DNA from: Nissolia schottii
Lineage: Eukaryota > Streptophyta > Magnoliopsida > Fabales > Fabaceae
Length of the DNA stretch: 64,000 bases
NCBI GenBank assembly: GCA_003254905.1
Contig: QANU01107957.1
Coordinates: forward strand, 62,720 to 126,719
Reading direction: 5' to 3'
Both the position numbers and the translations under genes were made by a program. Shown here one piece after another: positions 50,111-62,085 of this stretch. How positions within the stretch are numbered: position 1 is the stretch's first letter; the number at the start of each line of letters is the position of its first letter. The notes under the pieces were generated by a model. The model was given only the letters and a program-made list of their open reading frames with translations. It did no database searches and was not told where the DNA came from.

Positions 50111-51009
50111 ACCAAAAATAAAAAAAAATGAGGAAAACAAAAATGAAAATTATGATAATGTCTTGCGAAGAAGAAAAAAATAAAAAAAATTAAATAAACA
50201 AAAACGAACAAGAAAAACCGGAAAAAAATAAAAGGAAAAAAACGTTTTTGATAAATGAAATAAAAAAGCGAGGAAGAAAAAAAAGGGAGAGTGATAGGAG
50301 AAGAGGGGGAAAAAAAGATTAAAAACTGAAAAAGGAAGAGGAGGAATATGTGTGAAAGGGAGAGTGAATGAATGGGAAAAAAAATATGCATTTATCGTTT
50401 TTGTATCTACAAAATATTTTTGTATTGATGACTATCGTTTCCCCCCTTCCCCCTTAATCTTTAGTCTTTTCTTTCAAACTTCGATAGCTGCAGCGTAATA
50501 AGCAAATAATAAATGGAAATACGCAAATTATGAAACAAACAGAACATAACTAATCAAAATTAAAGTTATATCTCAATTACTTATCTAATAATTAGACGTT
50601 ACGTGGTTTCTCACTTATCACATGAGTAAATATCCCATACTATTTAATTTATTTATTTTTAATCATTTTTATAATTAAACTCATTAAATTTTGTTATTAT
50701 TTCATATTCTATATGATCGTAATAAACTTTTCATTAGTCAAATCATTAAAAGAGTCAGCTTATAAAAAGTTCAAAGATTTGCATACTATTTAAGCTTACA
50801 ATGCACCTTTCTACAAATATTGTATTAAAAAATATTAATTTATCACATTAGATCATATAATTCATCAATATGTCATATTAGATCATAAAATGATAACAAA
50901 ATTCGATAAATTTAATTGTAAAAATAGATAAATTAAGTAACATGAAATATTTACCCATGGGGTAGGTGAGAAATTTGTTAGATGAAACAAAGTTATGTCT
51001 CACTTGTTT
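50111..51009. other. Intergenic stretch, no gene seen
   Basis: Purine-rich (GA/AAAA) at 50110-50390, then plain AT-rich sequence. No supported gene. Confidence 0.45.
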
Positions 51010-52018
51010 TGTTAAGCATCATGGACGAATGAGGATTGGGATACACTAGGCAAGAGAGAAATCAAGAAAATAAGGATTGTATTATGTATTCTATTTTTGA
51101 ATGTACGCATAAAGTACCAAAATGATATGTCTATTTATAAGCTGAAAATAACATAAAGATAAATTTAACAGATAAAATAGGTAAATATCCTAACACATAA
51201 ACCTAAATCAATCTAAGATAAGATAAGATATAATAATATTCATATTTATTCTCAACACCCTACATCAAGTTGAAGTTCATTGAGCTTTAAGCTTGTCACA
51301 AGTAAACAATAGTAGTGTCTGCATGAAAGTAGGAATGTCAATGAGAGTCTACATGAAGGCATGAGCGGAAATAAGAGTATGAGCTAGGCGTAACCAACAA
51401 AGACAATGATCTGTGGCTGGGTGAAACCAAGGAAAGCAATGATATATGGCTGGGCAAATTCAGTTAAGGCAACGGGCTAGGTGGAACCAGCTAAGGCAAT
51501 GGGCTGGGTGGAACCAGCTAAGGCAATGGGCTGGGTGGAATCAGCGAAAGGCGACGAGTTGGGTGTGACCAGTTAAAGGTGATGAATGACTAGACGTAAC
51601 CAGCATGATAACAAGCGTGGGTTGTGTCATTAACGGAGGTCGTTAAGTATGTAAATTAGAGATGACAGTATGGAGATATATATATGGTAAGCAAAGTGGA
51701 AACAAAGAGATCCTAAGCTTTGGGTAGCGGAAGTGTAAAAGAGAGTTCAAGGTGGGTACCATGACTCTAACACCATGTTAAGCATCGTGGATGAACAGAG
51801 ATTGAAGCACACTAGGCAAGAGAGAAATCAAGAAAATTAAGACTGTATTAATTATTTTATTTCTGAATGTGTTCATAAAATACAAAGATGATATGTCTAT
51901 TTATAGACTGAAAATAATATAAAAATAAATTTAACAGATAAGATAAATAAATATATTAACAGATAAACTTTAATCAATTTAAAATAAAATATAATAATAT
52001 TCATATTTATTCTCAACA
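51010..52018 (-). mobile_element. TRIM: small LTR element with two LTRs and primer-binding site
   Basis: Two near-identical direct repeats, 51010-51257 and 51776-52018, both begin TGTTAAGCATC and end ATTCTCAACA. They enclose 518 bp without coding capacity. Read on the minus strand, the right LTR is followed at once by TGGTGTTAGAGTCATGG (51775-51759), close to the Met-tRNA primer-binding site, and the left LTR is preceded by a short purine-rich tract. LTRs under 300 bp and a total of 1,009 bp fit a terminal-repeat retrotransposon in miniature. The interior carries tandem units of about 27 bp. No clear target duplication was found. Confidence 0.8.
51413..51575. repeat. 27-bp tandem repeat inside the TRIM
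   Basis: About six units of GGCTGGGTGGAACCAGC followed by TAAGGCAAT, the central ones nearly identical and the outer ones diverged. Confidence 0.8.
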
Positions 52019-54186
52019 ATCTAACGAATAATAAGCATATCACGTTATTTTGTCTATCAAACACCACATTATTTCACAAATAAATTTGGACGATAATTTC
52101 TATTTAATATTTTTCTTGATGTAGGTAATAATCATATTAGTGGTCTATATGGATGGTCTTCTTTTTTCTTTTTCAATCGTGGAAGGTTTTGACGCACGAG
52201 CAGCTTAGCTCATGCATGCTGTGAGCTGTGAAGGAAAAAATGAAAAGAAAAAAAAAAGTAAAGAAATACTATTTATTTTTGCTTTTGGGGCCATTAAACA
52301 AAGGGAGAGATGGAAAAGGCTGTAAAAATTTTCCCATTTATTCATGGGAACTTTAGAGGCCAATAATTCAATCACCGGACACGTCAGCAGAAGGAGGCCT
52401 AGTTGTGGAAGTGCCAAAGCTGGAATCTCAATGTAAGAAAGCAAAGTAAAAGCAAAACAATGGCTATATAGCTAGGGCTAGGTATTGCACATGTAAGTGC
52501 TTCCAAGTTCCAAGTAAAAAAGGCACTGTATAGTGTGGTCAAAGAGAGTATGTAAATTTTTTCTTTCATTCCCTCCATTTCAGTTTATCTAGGAAATTTA
52601 GAGTTTTTAGGGTTTTAAGTACATTTAACTATTGATTAATAATTTTTTAAGGTTTTAACTAATAAATGTTTTAAAAACACTTGTTAAAAAATTTAAAGTG
52701 ATATCATTTTATTAAAAAATAAAATTAATAAACTTTAAATGCAATAAAAAGTATTAATATTTATTAAACATTTTACTTTGAGTTCCTTAACAAGTGTTTT
52801 TACAGCACTTGATAATGAAATTCATTTTCAATACTACCTTTTGAGCTATTAATAACAAAGTAAAGCAAGAAAGAGATAATATTAAAATTAACTAGTGAAA
52901 TTACATATAAATTACTAAACCCTCTTACTCTCAATATTGATCTAGTGGCTGAACATATTCACTTCTCATGTCCACCCCTAAAACCCCAAATTGGGAGGAA
53001 ACCTAATGTGGGATTTTTGGTGGAATAACTCCGTTGTAAATCACATTATTTCCTTACTAAAAAAATTAACCTATATAATAGAAGTTCACTAAACTCTCTT
53101 GGACTCCATTTCACTCCACCATAAACCATCACTCCAAACATACCCTTAAGTTATGCAATGTTTAGTTCATGTCAAAAAAAAAATGTAAATAATAATCAAT
53201 AAAAATGTGTCTCTTATGTTATTATTTTTTAATTATAAAAACTAGTCTAAAAATTTTCAGCAAGACACATCTTATGTCTCTCTCATTTGTTTAGGTTCGA
53301 AATTAATTAACTCACTCGAAATAGTGGTTTTTTTTATATATTTCTTTGCACACATAATGCAGCTTGAGTTATGAATATTTTTAGAAGAAGAGAGATGTAG
53401 AAGGAAGAAATGTTGGTCACCCAATCAAAGCAGTATTTGATTCTGATCACGTAATTCGATGTATCTTTTACTTACCTTAGTAGCTAGTGAGTACAATAGT
53501 ACTAGGGATTCGAAATTGGAGACTGGTTTTGGTTGGTGACAATAAACAAACAAAAAGGAAAGCTACAAATAGAAAAAGAGACTCGTTTGACGTGAAGTGA
53601 TAACACACCCCCACCCTTCACTTTTCTGACTGACTTGTGTGTTCTTGTTTTTTAAGTAGATTCCGTTTGTTGAGAAAAAACGTGTAATCTCAACACCCAA
53701 CAAACCCCACTGCTGCTTTGCTGAATTACCCTTGAAACGAGGTTTTCTTGATGGCATAATTACCGAGTACTACTTAAAAGAAATATATTGCACCGATACC
53801 AAATACAACACAAATATGAGAACACATTAATTTTAAAATTGATAGGATATGGACATAGGATATATGTATAAAATTTAGGATTTATAATAATATATAATCT
53901 TTTTTATTTGTGTTAAAGTATCAATTTTAATGCTTTTTAAATTTTTTTTAATAATATATGGAGCATTTTAAATAATTTCATATATAAATATTTATTAATT
54001 TTTTAAGGATTTATATTATTATAAATTATTTAGTATTTAAAATATTTTTTGTTTGGACACGGTCTAGTCATAACCTAAAAATTTTCAGATATAACTCAGA
54101 CATACATGAACATGACAAATCGTAAAATTTTTATTTGGACACTTTCAAACACATAGGACATGAGTGTCGAACGAGTGTCCTCGAGT
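52019..54186. other. Intergenic stretch, no gene seen
   Basis: AT-rich with no supported reading frame. 54045-54185 contains diverged ACACG/GAGTGTC repeats that are interrupted by the next MITE. Confidence 0.45.
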
Positions 54187-54194
54187 GTCAGGGT

Positions 54195-54510
54195 TAGGGC
54201 TGTCAAAATGAGTCCAGTCCGTGAGTCCGGCTCGTTTACTCGGTTAAATAGACTGACCAAACATATAAAATCCGGCTCTTGAATAGCAAAAGCCCGTTAG
54301 GCCCAACCCATTTAGGCTTGACCCATTTAACCCCCAAGCCAAATTGGCTCGTTTAGTATTAACATAGGCAAAACCCGCAAACTAACCTATTTACCCACAT
54401 AAATGGATGAACCAAACATATAAAAATCAGTCCATGAATTGTAAAAGCTCGTTAAGGCCTGACTTGTTTAAGCCCGCAAGTTAGCCGGGCTAGCCCATTT
54501 AACAGCCCTA
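54195..54510. mobile_element. hAT-type MITE of 316 bp
   Basis: The element begins TAGGGCTGTCAAAATG and ends TAACAGCCCTA, a typical hAT terminus. Flanks are GTCAGGGT (54187-54194) and GTCAAGGT (54511-54518), an 8-bp target duplication with one mismatch. The interior repeats ACCAAACATATAAAA and CCCATTTA motifs and has no transposase. Confidence 0.75.
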
Positions 54511-54872
54511 GTCAAGGTCCGCGACGTGTTAAACATTCGAACACGATAATCTCATGAAGTGTTTGTACGTCCTAGCCAATTATTACTTTCATTCTCAAAT
54601 AATTGTTTACTTTTAATTGAACACATGAATTATAACACATCAAATAATTGTTATAGACTAAATCTACAAGCCCAAAAGTTGAGTTATTGACCCAAATCGT
54701 CAAGGCCGAATTCTAAGGATCCAACATCATGGATCCCAGCCCGAGGATACGACACATATCTCGGCCAACCAAGAAGACAGATAACGACACACGGATGATA
54801 ACCGATAGAGTTATCACGCAATAAAGACTCATCATGAGTAAGAGTGGTAAAATTGTTCCAACATAAATACGT

Positions 54873-56930
54873 TGTTAAGATATTTCAAGGATATTAAAAC
54901 ATCTTTTAAGTTAAGTTTTATCTTTATTAGTTTCTATATTTAATTATTAAAACAATTGTTATCTGTAACAGACCTATAAATAGGCATACCACTCTTTGTA
55001 AACTTAACACTTCAAAATACAATACATACAGACATACTATGGGAGGCATGTGGGATTATCCTTTTGATAAGACACATGTGGGATGCAAGTGCATGTACAA
55101 AATCAAGACTCACTATGATGGCTTTGTTGAACGATACAAAGCTTGCTTGGTTGCTAAAGGTTTTACTCAAAGGAGACCTTTACTCCTGTTGCTCGCATCA
55201 CCTCTGTCCGGACTCTACTTGCTATTGCAACAACTCAAAAATGAACTCTTATTAGTCAAATGGATGTGAAGAACGCATTCCTTAATAGTGACTTAGAGGA
55301 AGAAGTTTACATGCAACTTCCTCCAAGTTACACTTGTCCACCGAATAAGGTGTGTCTTCTAAGAAAGGCCTTATATGGACTTAAGCAGGCCCCCCGAGCA
55401 TGGTTTTCCAAGTTTAGCTCTACTGTTAGTCAACTTGGGTTCTCATATAGTCCACATGACTCTGCTCTCTTCATTTGTCAGACTGATCAATGTTCTGTGT
55501 TACTACTACTCTATGTTGATGATATGGTCATTATTAGCAAATGAAGGATCTTGGCTCTCTCAATTATATTCTAGGCCTTGAAGTTCTTTGCTCCACTGAG
55601 GGCATTTGTTTATCCCAAGTCAAGTATGCCTTTGATCTCATTTCTCGAGCTGGACTTACAGATAGTCGCACAGAATCCACCCCTCTTGAGACTAATGTTC
55701 GTTTTACATATACAGATGATGCCGTGCTTGATAATCCTACTCTTTATAGATAATTGTTTGGGAGCTTGATCTACTTGACGGTAACTCGCTTTGATATTTC
55801 CTATGTTGTGCACTTGGTCAGTCAATTTATGAATTCTCCGCAATTTACTCACTATGTTGTTGTCCTTCGCATTCTTCATTATGTCAAGGGAACACTATTT
55901 CATGGGCTTCACTTTTCTGCCCACTCTCCATTGATCCTCCAAGCTTACTCTGATGTTGATTGGGGAGGCGATCCCACTAATCATCGCTCTACGACTAGTT
56001 ATTGTATCTTCCTTGGGGACTCTCTTATTTCATGACACAACAAGAAATAGACTTTGACAACTCGTTCTAATACTGAAGCAGAGTATCAAAATGATAACAA
56101 AATGCATAGGTTGTTATAAGGAGATCGATTAAGCATATACAAATCGTATACCACTTAATTACCTTATTTCCTCGATGGGGAAATAAGAAGATTAGGGAAC
56201 CCCTGACTATTGACAAAAGTACAACTTTTATTAATCAAGGAAAATAATTCATGATAAAAATAAGATAAACTTGGACCAAAAAAACCCGCGCTCAAAATAG
56301 AAAAAGAATAATAAAAATATTTTGAGTGCGAGTTTTTGCTAGTAAAAAAACGTATTGTATTCCGTGTTGTTTGTTTTTGAAAGGTATCAATAAGCTAGAC
56401 TCATGCCATGTGTTGTTTCATGCCATAAATAAACCCGAACACTTAAGAAATCTGTCGGACAAGCAGATTAACACCTCGTACAACCGACACAGTCCACATC
56501 TGAACTCCTTTGGCTACGTTGGCTTCTTAATGATTTGGGCATCTCCCAATCCTCCCATACTAATCTCTATTGTAATAACTGCAACACTATTCAGATTGCT
56601 CATAACGATGTATTCCATTAGCGCACCAAACACATTGAGATTGATTGTCACTTTATCTGTCAAAACATTTTGTGTAGTGCTCTTCACCTCATCTCCGTAG
56701 AAACTCTTGAACAACCTGTTGACTTGTTAACCAAGGCTCACCATTCCAGTCACTTCCGCACTCTGGTTTCCAAATTCAATATGTTTTTGTCACCACCTAC
56801 TTGAGTTTGAAGGGAGATGTTAAGATATTTTAAGGATATTAAGATATTAAGATATCTGTAACAAGCCTATAAATAGGCATACTACTCTTTGTAAACTTCA
56901 CACTTCAGAATACAATATATACATATTATT
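54873..56930 (+). mobile_element. Truncated copia retrotransposon
   Basis: The 5' LTR starts TGTTAAGATATTTC at 54873 and shares CTATAAATAGGCATACCACT and CTTTGTAAACTT with the 3' LTR, which starts TGTTAAGATATTTT at 56818 right after a polypurine tract (GAAGGGAGA). The 3' LTR is shorter and lacks an internal section. The right end, about 56930, is approximate. Gag, protease and integrase are absent; the interior starts within reverse transcriptase. Confidence 0.75.
55039..56802 (+). pseudogene. Copia reverse transcriptase and RNase H remnant
   Basis: Broken frames encode the copia reverse transcriptase, with KACLVAKGFTQ at 55135-55167, WMDVKNAFLN at 55260-55287, LYGLKQAPRAWF at 55371-55406 and the catalytic YVDDM near 55513-55527. 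The RNase H part follows, with [10 protein letters not shown] at about 56059-56088. An AT-rich insertion of about 400 bp (56090-56505) then separates it from the final part (LLNDLGIS-like), which ends at a stop just before the 3' LTR. Stops and frameshifts make it non-functional. Confidence 0.75.
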
Positions 56931-58480
56931 CAAATATATTTTTCCTATTCAGTTTCTCATATATGTGATGAAGATGTAAGACATTATGATGGATAACCAA
57001 CAATTGAATATCAAAATAGTATATAAGACTCACACGACTCAAGGTAAACTAGATTTAGTGGCCTTGCAGGTATCACTCCTGGCGTAACCATATATTTAGC
57101 TCAAAAGCTTGCTTGAAGGATGACATCTTGATTATGCATCTACCTCGAAGAGTCCGAATTAGCTTGGCGAGATTTTAAAGAACAATATTATTTATATTCA
57201 TATCATTAAATTAATTATTCAACACACGCACGAAGAAAAGATCTAAGGTAGAACAGTTGACCCAAGAATTTAAGGTTGTTTTATACTCAAAGTTAGGAAT
57301 TAAACCATTGACATTTAATTAAGGGATTATGAGCATTTTCTACTCAACTACATCTCTTAAGTTTATCGTACACTCATATTTAGTAACTCTTTTTTAATTA
57401 ATAAGTAAAAAAAATACAAAAATCATTTCTTCATAAATTAAATAAATGATTAGAAAACTAATCTTCGGAATTGGTCTATTCCTAATTATCAATCTTATGT
57501 CCATAACATTTTGAATTTACGCAAAATCCTTGAGCATTTGCAAAACACTATGTAAAAAGTATAAAGAACAAAAAGGGTTTGGAGGAGACTTGGAGTTCAA
57601 GGAGGGGTTGCAATGGTCAATTTAGTAAAAAGATGGCAGAGCATTGCTGTGCTCTGCAGTCTAGCACCTTCTTCCTCTCTTGTCCGTGATTTTTAAGTGG
57701 TTTAGAGCAGGATCAATGTCAGAACTCAGAACCCTATACACACATAGATGTGGGTAGAAATGGGGGGAAAAAAGAAAAGGGGAAAAGGAAGAGAGAGAGA
57801 GAGAGAGAGGGTGTCACGGGTTTGTCTCGAAAGGCCCCTTTTTATTTCAAAGTTCAAGACAAACAGACAGACACATATTCTCTTCTAAGCTCCATAAACC
57901 GAGAAGGTGGAGGTGGTGGGAAAAACAAATTTATAATTCCCATACACAGCCAAATTTCTTTCCACACACATCCCCCCGAAACAACAGCCATATTCCTTTT
58001 AAAATAAGGGATTTAATGATTAATATTTTAAAGATACTTATTAAATAATCAATAAGTAAAAAGTTATTGTTAAAATTGTTAAAAGTGTACATCTTCAATA
58101 CGTAAAAAAGTGCTAAAAATTAAAAACATTTTACTTTAGACTTTTTAGTAAGTGTTTTAATGCACTTGTTAAAAAATCTTTATAAATTTAAAACATTTTA
58201 TGTTAAATTTTTTAACAAATGTTGTAAGGTACTTGTTAATTTTTTTTTAAAAATAAGCCGACACATAAACAAAAGAAATTATGAATTGGTTCTTAAATTT
58301 TTTAAATGTCAATTTCGTTAGTTTTTTTGTGTAAAATATTTGGGATCTAATCAGAGTAACGTTTAAAATATTTAAAAATTAAATAAAGGGTGCAAGGAGC
58401 AATAAAGTTTTTTATATTTTTTTATTTTTAGAGATGAAGATGGATGCATATGGACACCATGAACAAAATGAGGAGATATT
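56931..58480. other. Intergenic and upstream region of the HsfB4-like gene
   Basis: AT-rich with no supported gene. A GA microsatellite lies at about 57790-57809. Confidence 0.45.
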
Positions 58481-58486
58481 CACCCA

Positions 58487-58493
58487 TATATAG
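58487..58493 (+). promoter_or_regulatory. Likely TATA box of the HsfB4-like gene
   Basis: TATATAG about 76-82 bp before the start codon, a suitable distance for a short leader. No clear heat shock element (nGAAn alternating with nTTCn) was picked out nearby. Confidence 0.4.
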
Positions 58494-58568
58494 TAGAAAC
58501 GTTAGTTACTCCTTTCCTCCAAACATACATCTGAATCCATTAATTGTGATTCCTTCTTCGAAGGAGTT

Positions 58569-59711
58569 ATGGCAGTTGTACTAGAGAATTATGAAGGCAT
58601 AGTGCTCTCTGTAGACGACACACAGAAATCAGGAGTCCCGGCGCCGTTCCTGACAAAGACCTACGAGCTGGTGGACGACCCAAACACAAACCACATAGTG
58701 TCGTGGGGAGAAGACGACGCCACAACTTTTGTCGTTTGGAGGCCTCCGGAGTTCGCAAGGGACCTTCTCCCAAACTACTTCAAGCACAGCAACTTCTCCA
58801 GCTTCGTTCGCCAGCTCAACACCTATGTATGTATCGTATCTTTCATTCTCTTTTTCATATATTCATTTATTTATATATGTACGGACAGGATTTTGAAGAC
58901 CAAAACAAAAGATAGATTGAGTTAGCAAAATTATGTTGAGTGGAATTTTGATATAATTTCTAAGTGTGAAAGTTCATTTTATTTTCCTTTGCAAACTACT
59001 AGAAACTATAATCACCCTTCATCTTGAAAAGAATTAACTTCTGGATTATTTTGCCTTATCATACTCCAATATTCTTCTAGCTAGCTAACTTGATTTTGCT
59101 TCGTTTTCTCTTGGCATTTTACCCTATTATACAATAACTAGGGTTTCAGAAAGATTGTTCCTGACAGATGGGAGTTTGCAAACGAGTTCTTCAAGAAAGG
59201 AGAAAAGCACTTGCTTTGCGAGATTCATAGAAGAAAAACGTCACACCCTCAACAACACCACCATCCACCGGGGCTCATCAACAATATCAACAACATTAAT
59301 CCCACCACTTTCTTCCCTTTCCAACCCGACCGAATTAGCATCTCTCCCTCAAATGCTGGCAACTCTGACAACTCACCCAATTATTGGTGTGATGAATTGC
59401 CCTCAGCAAGCGAAGAAAGAGACACTAATTACATTAACACTTCATATTCAGACACACTCGCAGCGCTCTCTGAGAATAATGAGAGGCTCAGGAGAACCAA
59501 CAATGCACTCGTGTCAGAGCTAGCACACATGAAGAAGCTCTACAACGACATAATCTACTTCGTTCAAAACCATGTCAAGCAGGTGCCTCCTAGTAACCCT
59601 AATTTTCCACCATCACAAGCCTCAACTATAAGCAATAACAATGTCTCAATGGTGCAAAAGCCAATGACCCATTTTTTGGGGTCTTATGATTATTCAAATA
59701 ACTACAATTAC

Positions 59712-59752
<41 letters not shown>

Positions 59753-59969
59753 GCAATTCCCAAGCTATTATGATTTGAACTCTCCAACAAACACATCGAG
59801 GAGTTCCATAACGATTGTTGAAGAGGGAATTAGTGGTGATAGTAATAGTAGTAGTGGCTGCAAGACCAAGCTCTTTGGGGTTTCTCTTGATCAATCCAAG
59901 AAGGCTCGTTTGGTGTTGGGAAATGATAGCTTGGGCTTGAATCTCATGCCTTCTTCCACTTGTAATTAA
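58569..59969 (+). CDS. HSFB4: Class B heat stress transcription factor, HsfB4-like
   Basis: Probable nuclear DNA-binding repressor or co-regulator; Arabidopsis HsfB4 (SCHIZORIZA) specifies root tissue identity rather than heat response. Exons 58569-58826 and 59142-59969 give 361 residues. The intron falls after LNTY, the conserved place inside the Hsf DNA-binding domain, and exon 2 resumes with [17 protein letters not shown]. The DNA-binding domain covers about residues 23-116 ([17 protein letters not shown] near its start). A short heptad-repeat oligomerisation region lies at about 189-231, without the extra insert of class A. A run of 13 Asn lies near 277-289. The C-terminal LFGVSL (330-335) is the class B repression motif, and KKAR (339-342) could be a nuclear localisation signal. 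No AHA activation motif is seen, as expected. The start ATG matches the usual short N-terminus. Confidence 0.9.
59712..59750 (+). repeat. AAT trinucleotide repeat encoding Asn
   Basis: About 13 AAT codons in the linker of the HsfB4-like protein, between Tyr/Asn-rich and Pro/Ser-rich stretches. The length is probably variable. Confidence 0.9.
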
Positions 59970-61169
59970 TTTGTTTTCTCTATGAAAATTCAAAAGCTAG
60001 TTGGCAATTTTCTTTTAGTCTTTTTAAATATTTTTTTCTTATATTAAATAATTAGTACAATTAGTATATGAGAAGGAAATTTTCTTACTATATAATTGAA
60101 AAATGCTTGTGCATAAATTATCAATTCCTCGTAAATTATGACTACTTGTAAACTGATATTTTAATTTACACATTGAGAGATTCGTGAGGCTAATTATCTT
60201 AGACCAAAGTGAAGTAATTTTTCATTACTGTGTAAGCTTTTAAGACATTACTTGTATTTAATTTTTATTCTTCTTAGTGTTTATGAGAATTCGTAGATTA
60301 ATTTAAAAGAGGATATATATATATATATCTGTTTTTTTTTCTTCTTTTTTATAGAAATATGTATCAATTTATTAAAGTTAGTAGGTTGAAAAATTCTTGC
60401 ATGTTTCTCAAGCTTATTTATTATATGCTATAAAAATATTATTAACTATTAATTTTAATTAAAAATAATTTTTAAAATATTAGAAATCAACTAGAGAGAT
60501 TTAAAGAGAGTTTAATGGCAAAAGGGTTCCTTGCAAATTGCCATTTAGTATTGTTGGCTTTGGTCATAGAATATCATGCTGGCTCAGCAGTTATCTACTA
60601 TTAGACTAAATTTTAAAGAAATTTCAATCGGATATAGATGCTATTGTTCCGTTTTGCTTTAATTCTCTTGCCTACTTGTGAATGTGGGGTCTCAATGCTT
60701 AATGCAATTTCGTTAAACACATTATTGCGTTTTTTTTTTTTTCGTTTTATTGTGTGCTTCATCCCTCAATATTCTTTATGCAATTATATTGGAGAGAGTA
60801 GTAAAATATGGGTATCTAATTTATTTTCGGCCATGGGCAATTATGATAACCCAGCCCAGTCTTATCCATCATTATTTTCTTATACATATATAAGTGTTAT
60901 TCTTGTATAACATTTTTGTTAACGTTATATCGGGCCTGCTTCAATCAGTTCTCTCCCACCATTTTTCTTAATAGTTTCTTTGCCAATGTTTTCTTAAGCC
61001 CAGAGTATCTCAAACCAGAAGTTTATTGTCAAATTGAATTGTATTTCAGACCCCTCCAAAAATCAATGAATAGTAAGTCTTAGTTTGTGAATGCTGAAAT
61101 GTTATATAAGAGCGGGCATATTATCTCTCAATAACAATTAAAAAAAATTAACGTAAGACTCGATTTTCT
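59970..61169. other. 3' UTR and intergenic stretch
   Basis: AT-rich sequence with a TA tract at 60314-60329. No supported gene; the frame at 60638-60910 is Phe/Leu-rich, with no domain recognised. Confidence 0.45.
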
Positions 61170-62085
61170 TTTAATTTGCACGTATATCACATTTTTTTTT
61201 TAATTCTCGCGTAATGTCATGTTTCTTTTCCGTCCAGATGAGATGTCACATTATTTTTAATTTTCATAAAATGCCACATTTCCCTTAAACGGGACATTGC
61301 ACTTAAATGGCAAGAAAATGTGATCGGTACATGATGATCCATTGGATGTGTGATACTCTTTTCCCTCTTTAGTTGTTTTATTCCACTAGATTTTCTTCTC
61401 GAGGAGTTTTTAATGACACACACAAACTTGGAAAAGGTAAAACCTTCCCTTGGTCACTAATAAGTAATGGCTAGCTGCCGTGTCTATAGGGGACACGATT
61501 TCTGAATTCTATTTGTTGAATTCAGTTTTTGTACTCAAACTGGTTGAAGTTGCACCCGATATAATGAATAGGATGATTTTTAATACTTTGCTTTGAATTG
61601 ATTTTGTAATACTCCGATTGTGCCTAATTTTGTGGGGGAGTTTTTAGCCTATCATGTACCCTCTTGGTCTTTTTCTCTTTTATGAGATTATAAACTCTTG
61701 ATTACTCCTTTTTTTTATAGGATAATAAAACTTTTACGTATCTAAAAAAAAACATTATCTCATAAATTATAACAACAAAAAATGAGTAACGTAAGATATC
61801 GTTTCTTTTCAATTTACACACAATGTCACATTTCCTTCTCATCCTTGAACAATATCATGTTTCCTTCCAATCCAGATAAAATGTCACATTTCTTATAATT
61901 TTTGTACAATGTTACGTCTCTTTGAAATTCATATGTAAATACTATATTTTCTTACAATTCAAGTGCATTGTCACAATTCCTTCAAATTTTTGCATAATAC
62001 TACATTCTCTTGCAATTCTCATGCAATGCCACATCCTTGCCATTCAAGTACAATGTCACGTTTCTTTTAAATTTCCGTGTAATGA
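61170..62085. repeat. Degenerate repeats of an AATGTCACATTTCTTT-like unit
   Basis: The motif (A/T)ATGTCACATTTC followed by TT(C/T)AATTT-like sequence recurs in two clusters, about 61185-61330 and 61790-62085, with units of roughly 35-40 bp. The first cluster contains copies in both orientations. Non-coding. Confidence 0.6.

Noticed and set aside
49664..50391. Phe/Leu-rich frames on the minus strand
   Set aside because: Opposite strand of an A-rich repeat array; internal repetition mirrors the DNA motif.
58569..58925. Single-exon reading of the HsfB4-like start running into the intron
   Set aside because: The frame ends soon after the conserved intron position, and the spliced exon 2 restores the full DNA-binding domain.
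16589..59969. Two E3 ligases and two transcription factors as a functional cluster
   Set aside because: They are separated by long transposon-rich stretches and belong to unrelated families; no shared regulatory sequence was seen.
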